A DNA stretch of 64,000 bases. It comes from an uncultured Flavobacteriaceae bacterium (GTDB lineage: Bacteria; Bacteroidota; Bacteroidia; Flavobacteriales; Flavobacteriaceae). The notes beneath the pieces were generated by a model that saw only the letters and a program-made list of their open reading frames with translations, made no database searches and had not been told where the DNA came from. Shown here piece after piece: positions 17,019-26,926 of the stretch (position 1 is its first letter; every line of letters begins with the position of its first letter). The stretch spans positions 447,984-511,983 of the forward strand of contig CALSMD010000006.1 of NCBI GenBank assembly GCA_943787365.1. The letters run 5' to 3'. The position numbers and the translations under genes were made by a program.

Positions 17019-19190
17019 TTAAATGTTTAATATAAAGTCTAAATGTTTTTTTACTAGATCGGCATGTTTGACGCGAACCTCTACTTCATCTCCTAGTTGA
17101 TATTTAGTTTTGGTTCGTTCACCTATTAAAGCAAATTCTTCTGCATCAAATCTATAAAAATCTCCTTTAATATCTCTAATTCTTACCATACCTTCGCATT
17201 TATTTTCTATAATTTCTACATACATTCCCCATTCAGTCACACCAGAAATAACCCCTAAAAAGGTTTCTTCTTTGTGGTCTTGCATGTATTTGACTTGCAT
17301 ATATTTTATAGAATCACGCTCTGCTTTTGTTGCGAGATATTCCATATTCGAAGCGTGTTTACATTTTTCTTCATAAACATCTGCACTCGTTGATTTATTA
17401 CCCTCTAAATAACATTGTAGCAAACGATGTGCCATAACATCCGGATAACGACGTATTGGAGATGTGAAATGACTATAATATTTAAAAGCTAGTCCGTAAT
17501 GACCTATATTTTTTGTAGAATACACTGCTTTACTCATACAACGAATAGTGAGTGTATCAACAAGATTTTGTTCTTTAGTGCCTTTAACGTTTTTGAGAAG
17601 GGTGTTTAAGGAGTGGGTGGTTGTTTCTTTATTTTTAAAATTTAATTGATGTCCAAATTGGGAAACAATTCGTTGAAGACCTGCTAATTTTTGATCGTCT
17701 GGTTCATCATGAATTCGATATATAAATGTTTTTTGTGGGGTTTGTTTTCCTATAAATTCAGCAACTTTTTTATTTGCTAATAACATAAATTCTTCAATGA
17801 GTTTATTTGCATCTTTAGAGGTTTTAAAAAATACACCTACAGGGTTATTAACAGCATCTAGGTTAAATTTAACTTCTTTTTTATCAAATGAAATAGCGCC
17901 ACTTTTCATACGTTTTGACCGCAGTATTTTTGCTAATTCATCTAATTTCAAAATAGCATTTTTAATAGCGGTTTCCGTAGTATAAGTTTGCCCGCTAATT
18001 GCTATTTCTGCTGGAATAACACCCTCTTTAGTTTCGATAATATGTTGTGCTTCTTCGTAAGCAAATCGGGCATCACTATAGGTTACTGTTCTCCCAAACC
18101 ACTGATTTTCTATAAGTGCTTTTTTGTTTATTTCAAAAACTGCTGAAAAAGTAAATTTTTCTTCTAAGGGACGGAGAGAACAAGCGTTGTTCGATAGGAC
18201 TTCTGGTAACATTGGAACAACTCTATCTACTAAATAAACTGATGTAGCACGTTCGTAAGCTTCATCATCTAAAATTGTGCCTTCTTTAACATAATGTGAC
18301 ACATCTGCAATATGAATTCCTATTTCATAATTACCGTTCGGAAGTTCTTTAAAAGATAAAGCGTCATCAAAATCTTTTGCATCTTTTGGATCTATTGTAA
18401 AAGTAAGAGTCGATCGCATATCGCGACGTTTTGCTATTTCTTCTTTATTAATAGAGGTGTCTATATTATTAGCAAATGCTTCTACTTCTGCAGGGAATTC
18501 GTAAGGCAGTCCGTATTCTGCTAATATGGAATGAATTTCAGTATTATGATCTCCTGGTTTGCCTAATATTTTTATTATTTCTCCATTTGGACAATCTGCT
18601 TTGTCATGCCATTCTTCTAAACTTACGATAACTTTATCACCATCTTCTGCTTTCATTGTTTTAGATAAAGGCACGAAAATATCTACAGGCATTTTATTAG
18701 AATCGGGTACTACAAAAGAAAATTTTTCATTTAATTGTACAACACCAACATATTCTGTTCGTGCACGATCAATAATTTGTGTGATTTCTCCTTCTTGCTT
18801 TCCATTTTTTTTACGTTTATAAATATATAATTCAACCGTATCACCATGCAGAGCTTTATGCATGTTATTAGATGCTATAAAAACATCTTCGTCCAAAGTA
18901 TCTCTTATAATATAAGCATTACCTCTTGCGGCCATATCTACTTTTCCTGTAAAATATTCAGTTGAACTTATAATTTGAAATTTTCCTCGTTCTACTTCTT
19001 TTATTTCTTTTTGAGCTGTTAACTTGTGGAGATTTTTTATAATTTGGTTCCGACTGCTAGCATCATTTACTTTTAATTTCGCAGCAATCTGTTTATGATT
19101 GAATGTTTTTTTTCTATCGGATTTTAATAGATTTAATATACTTTGACTGTAATTATTAACCGATTGTTTTTTATTCTTTTTTCTTTTCAT
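17019..19190 (-). CDS. rnr: Ribonuclease R
   Basis: RNase R is a processive 3'-5' exoribonuclease that degrades structured RNA. The 723-residue protein has an N-terminal winged-helix part (about 1-75) and cold-shock-like OB domains (about 75-235). The RNB catalytic domain carries the metal-binding motif TIDPKDAKDFDDALSF (about residues 264-279), with HYGLAFKYYSHFTSPIRRYP further on. A C-terminal S1 domain follows (about 635-720; GVISGVTEWGMYVEI). The very basic N-terminus (MKRKKNKKQ) is usual. The gene faces an exceptionally A+T-rich gap upstream. Confidence 0.96.
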   Translation of the reverse strand: MKRKKNKKQSVNNYSQSILNLLKSDRKKTFNHKQIAAKLKVNDASSRNQIIKNLHKLTAQKEIKEVERGKFQIISSTEYFTGKVDMAARGNAYIIRDTLDEDVFIASNNMHKALHGDTVELYIYKRKKNGKQEGEITQIIDRARTEYVGVVQLNEKFSFVVPDSNKMPVDIFVPLSKTMKAEDGDKVIVSLEEWHDKADCPNGEIIKILGKPGDHNTEIHSILAEYGLPYEFPAEVEAFANNIDTSINKEEIAKRRDMRSTLTFTIDPKDAKDFDDALSFKELPNGNYEIGIHIADVSHYVKEGTILDDEAYERATSVYLVDRVVPMLPEVLSNNACSLRPLEEKFTFSAVFEINKKALIENQWFGRTVTYSDARFAYEEAQHIIETKEGVIPAEIAISGQTYTTETAIKNAILKLDELAKILRSKRMKSGAISFDKKEVKFNLDAVNNPVGVFFKTSKDANKLIEEFMLLANKKVAEFIGKQTPQKTFIYRIHDEPDDQKLAGLQRIVSQFGHQLNFKNKETTTHSLNTLLKNVKGTKEQNLVDTLTIRCMSKAVYSTKNIGHYGLAFKYYSHFTSPIRRYPDVMAHRLLQCYLEGNKSTSADVYEEKCKHASNMEYLATKAERDSIKYMQVKYMQDHKEETFLGVISGVTEWGMYVEIIENKCEGMVRIRDIKGDFYRFDAEEFALIGERTKTKYQLGDEVEVRVKHADLVKKHLDFILNI

Positions 19191-19734
19191 TTAAAGTTTC
19201 TAATTAAGCAAAGCTAGTCTTTTAATTTAAGCAAGAGTCATTACTTTTTTTACTTTATTCACATTTAATATAATCATATTAATTTTTTATTAATTTTTTA
19301 AAAAACAAATGCTATTTATTATAGTCTGTTAATAGCTATTATAAGTTTAATTTAAATCAGTTGGAATTTATCTTATATACATTCTATAAACATATACTAA
19401 ACAATTTATTTTTATGTAATATATTGATTTTTAATATTATAGACTTATTTAATATACATTGTTAATAACATATATTAACATAAAAGTACTCATAAATAAT
19501 TAAGTATTTTTTGTTTATAAACCTATTTTTAATTTTTATAAGTAAAGAATGAAAAATAACAACTTTTTTAGTTTTCTAAATTTATTTAATCCTTTGATAA
19601 AATTAATTCATAAATAAAAATTTAGTTATCATAATCGTTTATTAATTATTAACAACTAATTAAAAAGGCTATAAACAATATAATTTAAGTACCACTCTTT
19701 TTTGTAAATTTACTAATAATTAAAGTTACACCAA
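19191..19734. other. Gene-less, extremely A+T-rich divergent intergenic region
   Basis: No open frame with protein-like composition was found on either strand in these 544 bp. By hand count, 19261-19680 has about 57 G or C in 420 bases (about 14 percent), far below the neighbouring genes. It must hold the divergent promoters of rnr and rpiB; a TTTG followed by TAAATTTA (19701-19712) is suggestive but has the wrong spacing. No strong hairpin was seen. Confidence 0.7.
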
Positions 19735-20166
19735 ATGAATATATCAATAGGAAACGATCACGCCGGAACGGATTATAAATTTAGAATTATAGAAGTTCTT
19801 AAATCCAAAAATATAGGAGTTACTAATTATGGAACAGACGCTGTCTCGAGTGTTGATTATCCAGATTTTGTACATCCTGTTGCTAAAGATGTGGAATCAA
19901 AAAAATCAACTTATGGAATTCTAATTTGTGGGAGTGCTAATGGTGTTGCAATGACGGCTAATAAGTATGCTAATATAAGAGCAGGGATATGTTGGTCGAA
20001 CGAAATTGTTTCTTTAATACGTCAACATAACAATGCTAATATTCTTTGTATTCCGGCGCGCTTCACTGAAATAGAGGATGTTTTAAAAATGATCGATACT
20101 TTTTTAAATACAGAATTTGAAGGGGGACGTCATCAAAATAGAATTAATAAAATCCAGCCCTGCTAA
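19735..20166 (+). CDS. rpiB: Ribose-5-phosphate isomerase B
   Basis: RpiB interconverts ribose 5-phosphate and ribulose 5-phosphate in the pentose phosphate pathway. The 143-residue protein starts MNISIGNDHAGTDYKFRI, with the conserved Asp-His. It has the active-site cysteine segment ILICGSANGVAMTANK (about residues 62-77) and ANIRAGICWSNE, followed by a helical C-terminal half (HNNANILCIPARF). The length is normal. A GNAT gene follows 22 bp later and may be co-transcribed. Confidence 0.93.
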   Translation: MNISIGNDHAGTDYKFRIIEVLKSKNIGVTNYGTDAVSSVDYPDFVHPVAKDVESKKSTYGILICGSANGVAMTANKYANIRAGICWSNEIVSLIRQHNNANILCIPARFTEIEDVLKMIDTFLNTEFEGGRHQNRINKIQPC

Positions 20167-20188
20167 TATAATTATTGAATATTAATTT

Positions 20189-20632
20189 ATGTTAGATATT
20201 TCTATAAAGACATTCAATCAACTCTCCTTAGACGAGCTTTATTCTTTATTACAATTAAGAAGTGAAGTTTTTGTGGTGGAGCAAAACTGTGTTTATCAAG
20301 ATGTAGATGGAAAGGACCAAAAAGCCTTACATATTATTGGTAAGAAAGACAATATTATTATCGCTTATACACGGGTTTTTAAGCCAGGTGATTATTTTAA
20401 AGAAGCCTGTATAGGTCGTGTTGTTGTTGCAGAAAAATGGCGCCATCTAAAGTATGGACACCAACTTATGGTTGCCTCTATAAAAGCGGTTGAAACCTCT
20501 TTTTCTAAGAAAAACATAAAAGTGTCTGCTCAAGAATATTTAGAAAAATTCTATAATAATTTAGGATTTATAAAAAGTGGAGAATCTTATTTAGAAGATG
20601 GAATCCCACATATTGCTATGATAAAAAATTGA
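20189..20632 (+). CDS. GNAT acetyltransferase, ElaA-like
   Basis: The 147-residue soluble protein has the ElaA-type opening (LDELYSLLQLRSEVFVVEQN) and the QDVDGKDQKALH segment. The acetyl-CoA loop IGRVVVAEKWRHLKYGHQLM (about 88-107) follows, then AQEYLEKFYNNLGF. These are the hallmarks of the ElaA branch of the GNAT superfamily. The acceptor substrate is unknown. It lies 22 bp after rpiB and ends 2 bp before the convergent OmpA-domain gene. Confidence 0.87.
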   Translation: MLDISIKTFNQLSLDELYSLLQLRSEVFVVEQNCVYQDVDGKDQKALHIIGKKDNIIIAYTRVFKPGDYFKEACIGRVVVAEKWRHLKYGHQLMVASIKAVETSFSKKNIKVSAQEYLEKFYNNLGFIKSGESYLEDGIPHIAMIKN

Positions 20633-20634
20633 TT

Positions 20635-21459
20635 TTACTTTAAAATTGAGGTGATTTTAATCTCCACCCTTCTATCATACTTTGTTTCTTTTCCTAAAGG
20701 GTATTTATTTTTTAAACCAACATACCGCATTCTTGTTCTTTTAATCCCTTTTTCAATCATGTAATCATAGATATACCTTGCTCTTGCTAATGATAAATTG
20801 CGTTTTCCTGTTCCTTTATCCACAGCATCTCTTTCGTTTCTAGTACAACATACATGGCCTTGTATTGTAAAATAGATGTCGTCTCTTTCTCTCAAAGCTT
20901 TCGCCATCTTTTCCAGAACAGGCAACGATTCTTTTTCTACATAACTATAACCTGTTTTAAACAAAATATTATCTAAGGTTATTTTATCTCCAACTTTTAA
21001 TCCCTCTCTTAAGAAAAGAGGTTCTTTTTCTTCCTTAGGTACCGTCTTTAAATCCGAATCAATATACTCAACATTAATCTCAACTTTTCGGTTTAATCCG
21101 CGTATAATATTTATATTGTCTGATGAAACAACTCTCAATAATACTTCTCCTTTTCCATCCACATTACTGATAAGGTTGTCATCGACACCAAATCCTGAAA
21201 ATATCTTTTTAATCGCATTCGCTCTGTTTTGAGACAATGTTAAATTATAGGAATCTGTCCCTCGATCATCACAAAACCCATAAATAGCGATGCGCTCTAT
21301 TTCGATATCTTTTAAGCTTTGAATAAACAATACCAGTCGGTTTTTTTCAATTTCAGGGACATTAAACTTACCTGTTTCAAAATAAACCACGTGTGTATTA
21401 TCCGTCTGAGCATGTGTTATGTTCAAAAATAAAAACACTAAAAAGAGTATCTTTTTCAT
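20635..21459 (-). CDS. Secreted protein with two OmpA-like domains
   Basis: The 274-residue protein has a signal peptide (about residues 1-17) and two OmpA-type peptidoglycan-binding domains in a row. The first spans about 22-130 (VYFETGKF, then GFCDDRGTDSYNLTLSQNRA and NRKVEINVEY). The second spans about 155-272 (ILFKTGYSYVEKESLPVLEKM, GHVCCTRNERDAVD, NLSLARARYIYDYMIEKG and DRRVEIKI). There is no outer-membrane barrel and no lipoprotein cysteine. It is likely a periplasmic protein that holds the peptidoglycan or links two envelope partners. The tandem pair with no other domain is less common than one domain on a barrel or TPR protein. A 35-bp gap separates it from the S41 protease gene upstream. 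Confidence 0.8.
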   Translation of the reverse strand: MKKILFLVFLFLNITHAQTDNTHVVYFETGKFNVPEIEKNRLVLFIQSLKDIEIERIAIYGFCDDRGTDSYNLTLSQNRANAIKKIFSGFGVDDNLISNVDGKGEVLLRVVSSDNINIIRGLNRKVEINVEYIDSDLKTVPKEEKEPLFLREGLKVGDKITLDNILFKTGYSYVEKESLPVLEKMAKALRERDDIYFTIQGHVCCTRNERDAVDKGTGKRNLSLARARYIYDYMIEKGIKRTRMRYVGLKNKYPLGKETKYDRRVEIKITSILK

Positions 21460-21494
21460 CTTATTTTAATTTTTGGATGCAATTAACCCGTGAT

Positions 21495-23126
21495 CTACTT
21501 TAATAGATTGTTATAAGCATCTCTATCGTTTATTATTTCTTGCGCCTTAAATACTTCTTTATTTGTAGCAAGAAAATATGCATACATTCCCTCCCTGTAA
21601 AAATAGCGTTTTATTATTTCTTCCTCCAAAACAGAGCGAATTTTAGGTTCAAAATCCTCTATTAATTTTAATTTTGAAGTTTGAAGCGCTATTTCTAAGT
21701 CCTCAAAATTACTTTCTATAGCTCCAAATCCATCTTCTTTAAACTCCCTTTTTAATTGATTTAGGTTTTCTTGAGTTTCTCCGATTGTACCGTATTTTTC
21801 ATCCAAACTCATGTTTTTAAAACGCTCCAAATCTTTTTTGTTTAATTGAAAAGACTCTAAATCAACAACAGTGTTGTTGTGATAATATTGATTGGAAAAA
21901 TCAAACACCAATGAACTTTTTAAAAGTGTTTCTATAAATTTGTTTGTTTCTTCATTACCAATAATCACATCCGGATTAATTCCACCTCCATCATATACTG
22001 TTCTCCCGTTTTTTGTTTTAAAAGCGGTGTATTGATTTTCTTTATAACGAATAGCTGCTCCGTTTTTCTTACGATTTCTATAGTCGAGTGCTTGAATACA
22101 CCGCCCTGATGGCGTGTAATAACGCGATATGGTTACTTTTAATTGTGATCCGTAAGGCAAGGGTTTAGGCCTTTGAACCAATCCTTTTCCATAGCTTCTT
22201 TTTCCCATAACAACCGCACGGTCTAAGTCTTGAAGGGCTCCTGCTACAATCTCACTCGCAGAAGCACTGTTTTGATTTATCAAAATAACCAACGGAATAT
22301 CCAAACTCAACGGTTGTTTTTGTGTTTCAAATGTTTGGTTGTAAGCTTCAACTTTTGACTTTGTAGAAACGACCAGTTGTCCTTTTGGAACAAACAAGTT
22401 TACTATTTTAACCGCTTCTTGAAGCAAGCCTCCAGGATTATTTCTTAAATCTAAAATAACCCCTTTTGCTTCGTCTATAAGCATCAGCTTTAGCGCGTTT
22501 TCTACTTCCTTAGAAGCTGTTTTTGTAAACCGATCTAATGCAATATAACCAATCCCGTTTGGCAGCAGTTTATATACTGGGACTGCTTTTGGTTTTACAT
22601 CAGCTCGAGCCACAGAGACTTCTGTTGTTTTTCCATTTCGACGGTAAACAAGTTTGACGGTTGTATTTTTTTTACCATTCAAAAACTGAGTTGCACCATC
22701 TTCTAAATCACTCACATCGAGCCCCTCAATTTTAATAATTTCATCGCCTGCTTTCAAGCCTGCTTTCTCAGCCGGCAAATCCTTGTAAACCTCTACAACC
22801 ACTAATTTATTTTTAGATGAGTTGATTGTTGCGCCAATTCCAACATAAGCTCTCGACTGATTAATTCGAGCCCTTTCAACGTCTTGTTCGGTCATATAGG
22901 TTGTGTAGGGATCTAATTCATTTAACATCTGTTTGACACTCTCCTGCATTAAATCAGCGGGGTTTGTTTCATCCACATAATTCATGTTAACCTCTTTAAA
23001 TAGTGAGGTGAAAATATCCAACTGTTTCGCAATTTCAAAATAATCATTTTTATAGGCTGTGGTCGCTAAAAAAACCAACGCTATAATTCCCATAAACACC
23101 CCTCTTTTTTTAAGATCAAACTTCAT
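21495..23126 (-). CDS. S41 family C-terminal processing peptidase
   Basis: The 543-residue protein is a CtpA/Prc-type serine protease. An N-terminal membrane anchor or signal (about residues 9-25) is followed by a PDZ domain (about 85-165; KAGLKAGDEIIKIEGLDV). The S41 catalytic domain carries the nucleophile region NQNSASASEIVAGAL and the general-base lysine in GKRSYGKGLVQ. These proteases trim or degrade periplasmic proteins from the C-terminus. A further C-terminal domain of about 170 residues is helical. The start overlaps the end of rnpA by 11 bp, so the two are translated from one message. Confidence 0.92.
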   Translation of the reverse strand: MKFDLKKRGVFMGIIALVFLATTAYKNDYFEIAKQLDIFTSLFKEVNMNYVDETNPADLMQESVKQMLNELDPYTTYMTEQDVERARINQSRAYVGIGATINSSKNKLVVVEVYKDLPAEKAGLKAGDEIIKIEGLDVSDLEDGATQFLNGKKNTTVKLVYRRNGKTTEVSVARADVKPKAVPVYKLLPNGIGYIALDRFTKTASKEVENALKLMLIDEAKGVILDLRNNPGGLLQEAVKIVNLFVPKGQLVVSTKSKVEAYNQTFETQKQPLSLDIPLVILINQNSASASEIVAGALQDLDRAVVMGKRSYGKGLVQRPKPLPYGSQLKVTISRYYTPSGRCIQALDYRNRKKNGAAIRYKENQYTAFKTKNGRTVYDGGGINPDVIIGNEETNKFIETLLKSSLVFDFSNQYYHNNTVVDLESFQLNKKDLERFKNMSLDEKYGTIGETQENLNQLKREFKEDGFGAIESNFEDLEIALQTSKLKLIEDFEPKIRSVLEEEIIKRYFYREGMYAYFLATNKEVFKAQEIINDRDAYNNLLK

Positions 23127-23463
23127 GTGACTCTTTTTTATTAAAACGTTTTATCAGCAACTCAAATGGTTCTTTTAATTGATCAGAGTCAGGCATTTCT
23201 TTGCCAACATACAACACCATTAAACAGTATTTTGAGTCTAATTTATCCAATACAGAATTAAGTTGTTTTTCTACAACCACCCTCAAAAGGCGTTTAATCC
23301 GGTTCCGATCTACTGCATTCTTAAACTGTTTTTTACTCACAGAGACCCCTACCAAATTTTTGTCTTCTCCCTTTAAATAGACCATTCTTAAAGGAAAAGT
23401 ACCCACCGAAGCTCCAGCCATGAACAACTGCTCTATTTGTTTTTTCCCTTTTAAACGCTCCAT
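23116..23463 (-). CDS. rnpA: Ribonuclease P protein component
   Basis: RnpA is the protein subunit of RNase P, which matures the 5' ends of tRNAs. The 115-residue protein begins MERLKGKKQIEQLFMAG and has the family RNA-binding signature in NAVDRNRIKRLLRVVV (about residues 53-68). The ATG at 23463 is used because homologues start there; an upstream frame extension to 23526 runs into the preceding aminopeptidase gene. Its last 11 bp overlap the S41 protease gene. The usual neighbour rpmH (L34) is not next to it. Confidence 0.93.
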   Translation of the reverse strand: MERLKGKKQIEQLFMAGASVGTFPLRMVYLKGEDKNLVGVSVSKKQFKNAVDRNRIKRLLRVVVEKQLNSVLDKLDSKYCLMVLYVGKEMPDSDQLKEPFELLIKRFNKKESHEV

Positions 23464-23470
23464 TATATTA

Positions 23471-25295
23471 TTATATTTTAAGCTGATTATTTTCTTTGTT
23501 AATGTCTGCCGTTTCCTTGTTAACATCTATTGTAATGGATTCAATCTTTGCGGGGTTTACATCCACAGTAAAACGGTATTCAGGATACGCCCACGCCCAG
23601 TCTTCTAATAGAGTTTCATTATTTCGAAGCGGTCTTTCGCCTCGCATCATTTGTAAAGGAATGTAATATTCTTTCTTTCGCCCATCTTTCATAAGCACTT
23701 GAACCTCAACTGGCATTGGCATTAATCCAATACGCTCCAATGTAACAATTGTTTGTCCTTCTAAAGCAACGGCGTCTTTAACGCCATAATCGATTGTGTT
23801 TGTGGTTTGTGTCCAATCGGTTAAAAACCATTCTAATTCCATTCCAGATGTTTTTTCGGCACAACGCATAAAGTCATTTGGCGTAGGGTGTTTAAACGCC
23901 CAGTCGTTATAATATTTTTTTAAGGTTTCCCAAAAATTCTCTTCACCAATAATATATCGCAATTGTGCTAACACTAACGCCCCCTTGCTGTAAGTGGAAA
24001 TGCTATAAGATTTGTTATATGCAAAACGGTCTGCATGGGTGCTCATAGGCTGTTCTTTTCCGCTTAGTGCGAGTTCGAAATAGCGATTGAAATGACGCTT
24101 CATAGGTTCAGAGGTTTCTACGCCAAGGATGCTATTTTCAATTAGAGTACAAGTGTATTCTGCAAAACCCTCATCGAGCCACGGGTGTTTACTTTCGTTA
24201 GACGCCATCAAAAACTGAAACCATGTATGGCCAATTTCATGAGCGGTTACACCCAACAAACCTTCAAAAGTACGTTCCCCTGTAATTAGTGTACACATTC
24301 CGTATTCCATTCCGCCGTCGCCCCCCTGAATCACCGAGTATTGATCGTAGGGATATTTACCCACGTTCTTGCTGTAGTATTGCATTATTTCACTTGCAGG
24401 GATTTGTAGGTCCTTCCAGCGTTTTTTGTATTTACGCTTTAAAGATTTTTTATATAAAAAATGCAACATCGGCCCGTCGGGAACTTGTAAGGTGTCGTGA
24501 ACAAAATTAGGATCTGCAGCCCATGTAAAATCATGAACGTTTGGAGCAACAAAGTGCCATGTTAACAAGTCGGAATCATTTTTAGTTTCTTTGGTTCCAT
24601 AGCCATGGCCAATTTCGTTAGGGTTTTGTAAGTTCCCCGTACCACCAACAGTATAGTTTTTGTCTAGTGTTAATTTGACATCAAAATCACCCCATACGCC
24701 ATGAAATTCCCTACCAATATAAGGGTCTGCATGCCAACCCTCAAAATCATATTCAGCCATCTTTGGGTACCATTGCGCCATAGAGAGTGCTACACCCTCC
24801 TGACTGTTTTTCCCAGCTCTGCGAATAACAGGCGGAACCTGCCCCTCAAATCTCATTTCAAATATTGCCGACTCCCCTGATTTGATAGGCTCGTTTAATT
24901 GAACCTCTAACACCGTTCCCTGCCGTAGTATATTTTAAAGGGATCTTATTTTGGGTTAAAGAAACAACGTTTAGAAAGCCAAAATCTTCTTTTTGAAGTT
25001 TACTAATTCGATCTCCGACCCTGGTGTCTGCATCTGCAATCGTCATGGAGCGCACATCCATTTCGCTTCCGGGTTGAAACGCGTTGTAAAATAAATGATA
25101 AAAAACCCGCTCCAAATTGTCTGGAGAGTTGTTGGTATAAATTAATTTTTGTGTCCCTTCATAGTTGAATGTATTTACATCCATTTTTACGTCCATTGTG
25201 TAGTCCACATGTTGTTGCCAGTACTCAAAATTGTTCTGACTGTGAAGGGAGTTTAACCCCATTAAAAAAGCGATTATATAAGAAGTGTGTTTCAT
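23471..25295 (-). pseudogene. M1 family aminopeptidase, interrupted by a one-base frameshift
   Basis: Two adjacent frames read as one M1 zinc aminopeptidase of about 608 residues. The first (25295 down to about 24920) encodes a signal peptide and the N-terminal beta domain (MKHTSYIIAFLMGLNSLHSQ). The second (to 23471) has the zinc motif HEIGHTWFQFLMASNESKHPWLDEGFAEY, split here as HEIGHTW and DEGFAEY, plus GGMEYGMC. The frames join at the triplet C run 24918-24920. Reading two C instead of three gives a continuous AGTVLEVQLNEP, which fits the family. So there is a single inserted base, no other damage and intact catalytic residues. It is either a recent inactivating mutation or a sequencing/assembly error. 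It would be a secreted or periplasmic exopeptidase. A stop in the first frame comes shortly after the junction. Confidence 0.85.
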
Positions 25296-25305
25296 AATAG
25301 TATAA

Positions 25306-26919
25306 TTATTTAGATAGTTTTGACGCCATTATTAATGCGTTATAAGCGTTCACGATTTTACCTGACTTAGACAACTCTGAAAAAGGAACAATTGCTCCAC
25401 TTTCCAAAACAACCTTTTTATCAATAGCAATTCCTGATGTTATTAATATGTGTTTTACTTGTGCTGCACTAAGGTTTGGATATTGAGAGAATATCAACGC
25501 AGCGACGCCCGCCACTAAAGGAGCCGCCATAGAAGTGCCACTTGCAAATTCGTAATCATTCTTAGGATATGTTGAGTAAATTTGAGAGCCAGGCGCAAAA
25601 ACATCTACGGTATTTTTACCGTAATTTGAATAGCCTGCAACCAAAGTAGAACCATATTTTGAACCATTTGATCCTACCTTCAAAAATGTATTTGAGACTT
25701 CAACACCATTATTTATTTGATCATTTGGGAAGTAGTTGATCTCATCGGTGTTTTCACCATCGTTTCCTGCTGCCGCCACAATTAACACATCTTTTTCTGC
25801 TGCATAGGCAATAGCATCTCTTACCCAATCACTGTGTGGGGAAAATTGTTTTCCAAAACTCATGTTAATTACTTTTGCTCCGTTATCAACGGCGTAATAC
25901 ACCCCCAAAGCCACATCTTTATCGTATTCATCACCGCTTGGGGTGTTGCGTATTGCCATTATTTTAACGTTGTTGGCAGCGCCGTCTATCCCAATACCGT
26001 TGTTGCGTTTTGCGGCGATTATTCCAGAAACATGGGTTCCGTGGGTGCGCCCATTTTTTGCTCTGACATCCCCGTTCCCATAGTTGCGGTCACTCAAATC
26101 ATCTGGGTTATCTCCAATAACTTTTCTTCCATCAAAATCGATATTTAGATTGTAGTCTAAACGCTCGTTAAAAGTCTTTAAACCGGATTTTAAATCTTTT
26201 ATACACGCTTCGATCGTCTCAAACCCGAATCCAAACGCTTGCTTAATGACGTTGATGTGTCTAATCAGCTCAAAGTCGGGTGTAATAATTTCATTCACTT
26301 CTTCTTGGGTATAAACAGGTTTTTTTAGAAACGTTGCAACTGCAGCATCGGAGGTTGTTATCTGCTCCAAAATTTCATCGTATTGTTTTTTCATACGACT
26401 GTTGCTCTCGTATTCTTCTGAGAGTAGTTTTTTTGCTTCTAAGTAACGGGGGTTGTTTGTATCTCCACTTGCAACCAACCGCACATATTCTAGTTGTTCT
26501 TTGTCAGCGCCGCCCAAAAAATTCCATCCATTAACATCATCTATATAACCGTTCGCGTCATCATCTTTACCGTTGTTTGGAATTTCATTAGGGTTGACCC
26601 AAATACAATGTTTAAGGTCTTCGTGATCGATGTCAATTCCAGAGTCAATAACGGCTACAATAATGGTTTTACTTTTAGGTTTTACCAGCTCTTTATAGGC
26701 TCTGTGTAAACTTACGCCCGGAACCGTATCTGTTTTGAGGTCTAAGTGACTCCACTCTTTTTCTTCGATGTCCGTAAGGCTTTCTACTTTAAGAGGGACC
26801 AGGTCAATGTTTTCAATAGGAGTTGATAAGATTGCAGATTTAGATCCGCAACTAAGAAAGAAGATTAGCACTATAAAATAAGAGCTGTTCAGAAATCGAT
26901 TGTGTAGGTTTTTTTTCAT
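25306..26919 (-). CDS. Subtilisin-like (S8) serine peptidase lipoprotein
   Basis: The 537-residue protein has a lipoprotein signal (YFIVLIFFLSCGSKS, cysteine near residue 24). The subtilase catalytic triad is present: Asp in VIDSGIDIDHEDL (about residue 92), His in HGTHVSGIIAAKRNN (about 297) and Ser in ASGTSMAAPLVAGV (about 463). About 180 residues are inserted between the Asp and His regions, a helical extension common in Bacteroidota subtilases. The enzyme would act on the periplasmic or outer face of the envelope on unknown proteins. It lies in a run of minus-strand genes with 7-10 bp gaps. Confidence 0.92.
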   Translation of the reverse strand: MKKNLHNRFLNSSYFIVLIFFLSCGSKSAILSTPIENIDLVPLKVESLTDIEEKEWSHLDLKTDTVPGVSLHRAYKELVKPKSKTIIVAVIDSGIDIDHEDLKHCIWVNPNEIPNNGKDDDANGYIDDVNGWNFLGGADKEQLEYVRLVASGDTNNPRYLEAKKLLSEEYESNSRMKKQYDEILEQITTSDAAVATFLKKPVYTQEEVNEIITPDFELIRHINVIKQAFGFGFETIEACIKDLKSGLKTFNERLDYNLNIDFDGRKVIGDNPDDLSDRNYGNGDVRAKNGRTHGTHVSGIIAAKRNNGIGIDGAANNVKIMAIRNTPSGDEYDKDVALGVYYAVDNGAKVINMSFGKQFSPHSDWVRDAIAYAAEKDVLIVAAAGNDGENTDEINYFPNDQINNGVEVSNTFLKVGSNGSKYGSTLVAGYSNYGKNTVDVFAPGSQIYSTYPKNDYEFASGTSMAAPLVAGVAALIFSQYPNLSAAQVKHILITSGIAIDKKVVLESGAIVPFSELSKSGKIVNAYNALIMASKLSK

Positions 26920-26926
26920 TTTTAGG

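Noticed and set aside
16332-20166. The rnr-rpiB block as a recently acquired island
   Set aside because: Coding G+C is only slightly lower than that of neighbours by eye and all genes are housekeeping genes; only the intergenic gap is truly unusual.
24900-24940. Programmed ribosomal frameshift in the M1 aminopeptidase
   Set aside because: There is no slippery heptamer, and a plain one-base excess in a C run explains the break; homologous enzymes are encoded in one frame.
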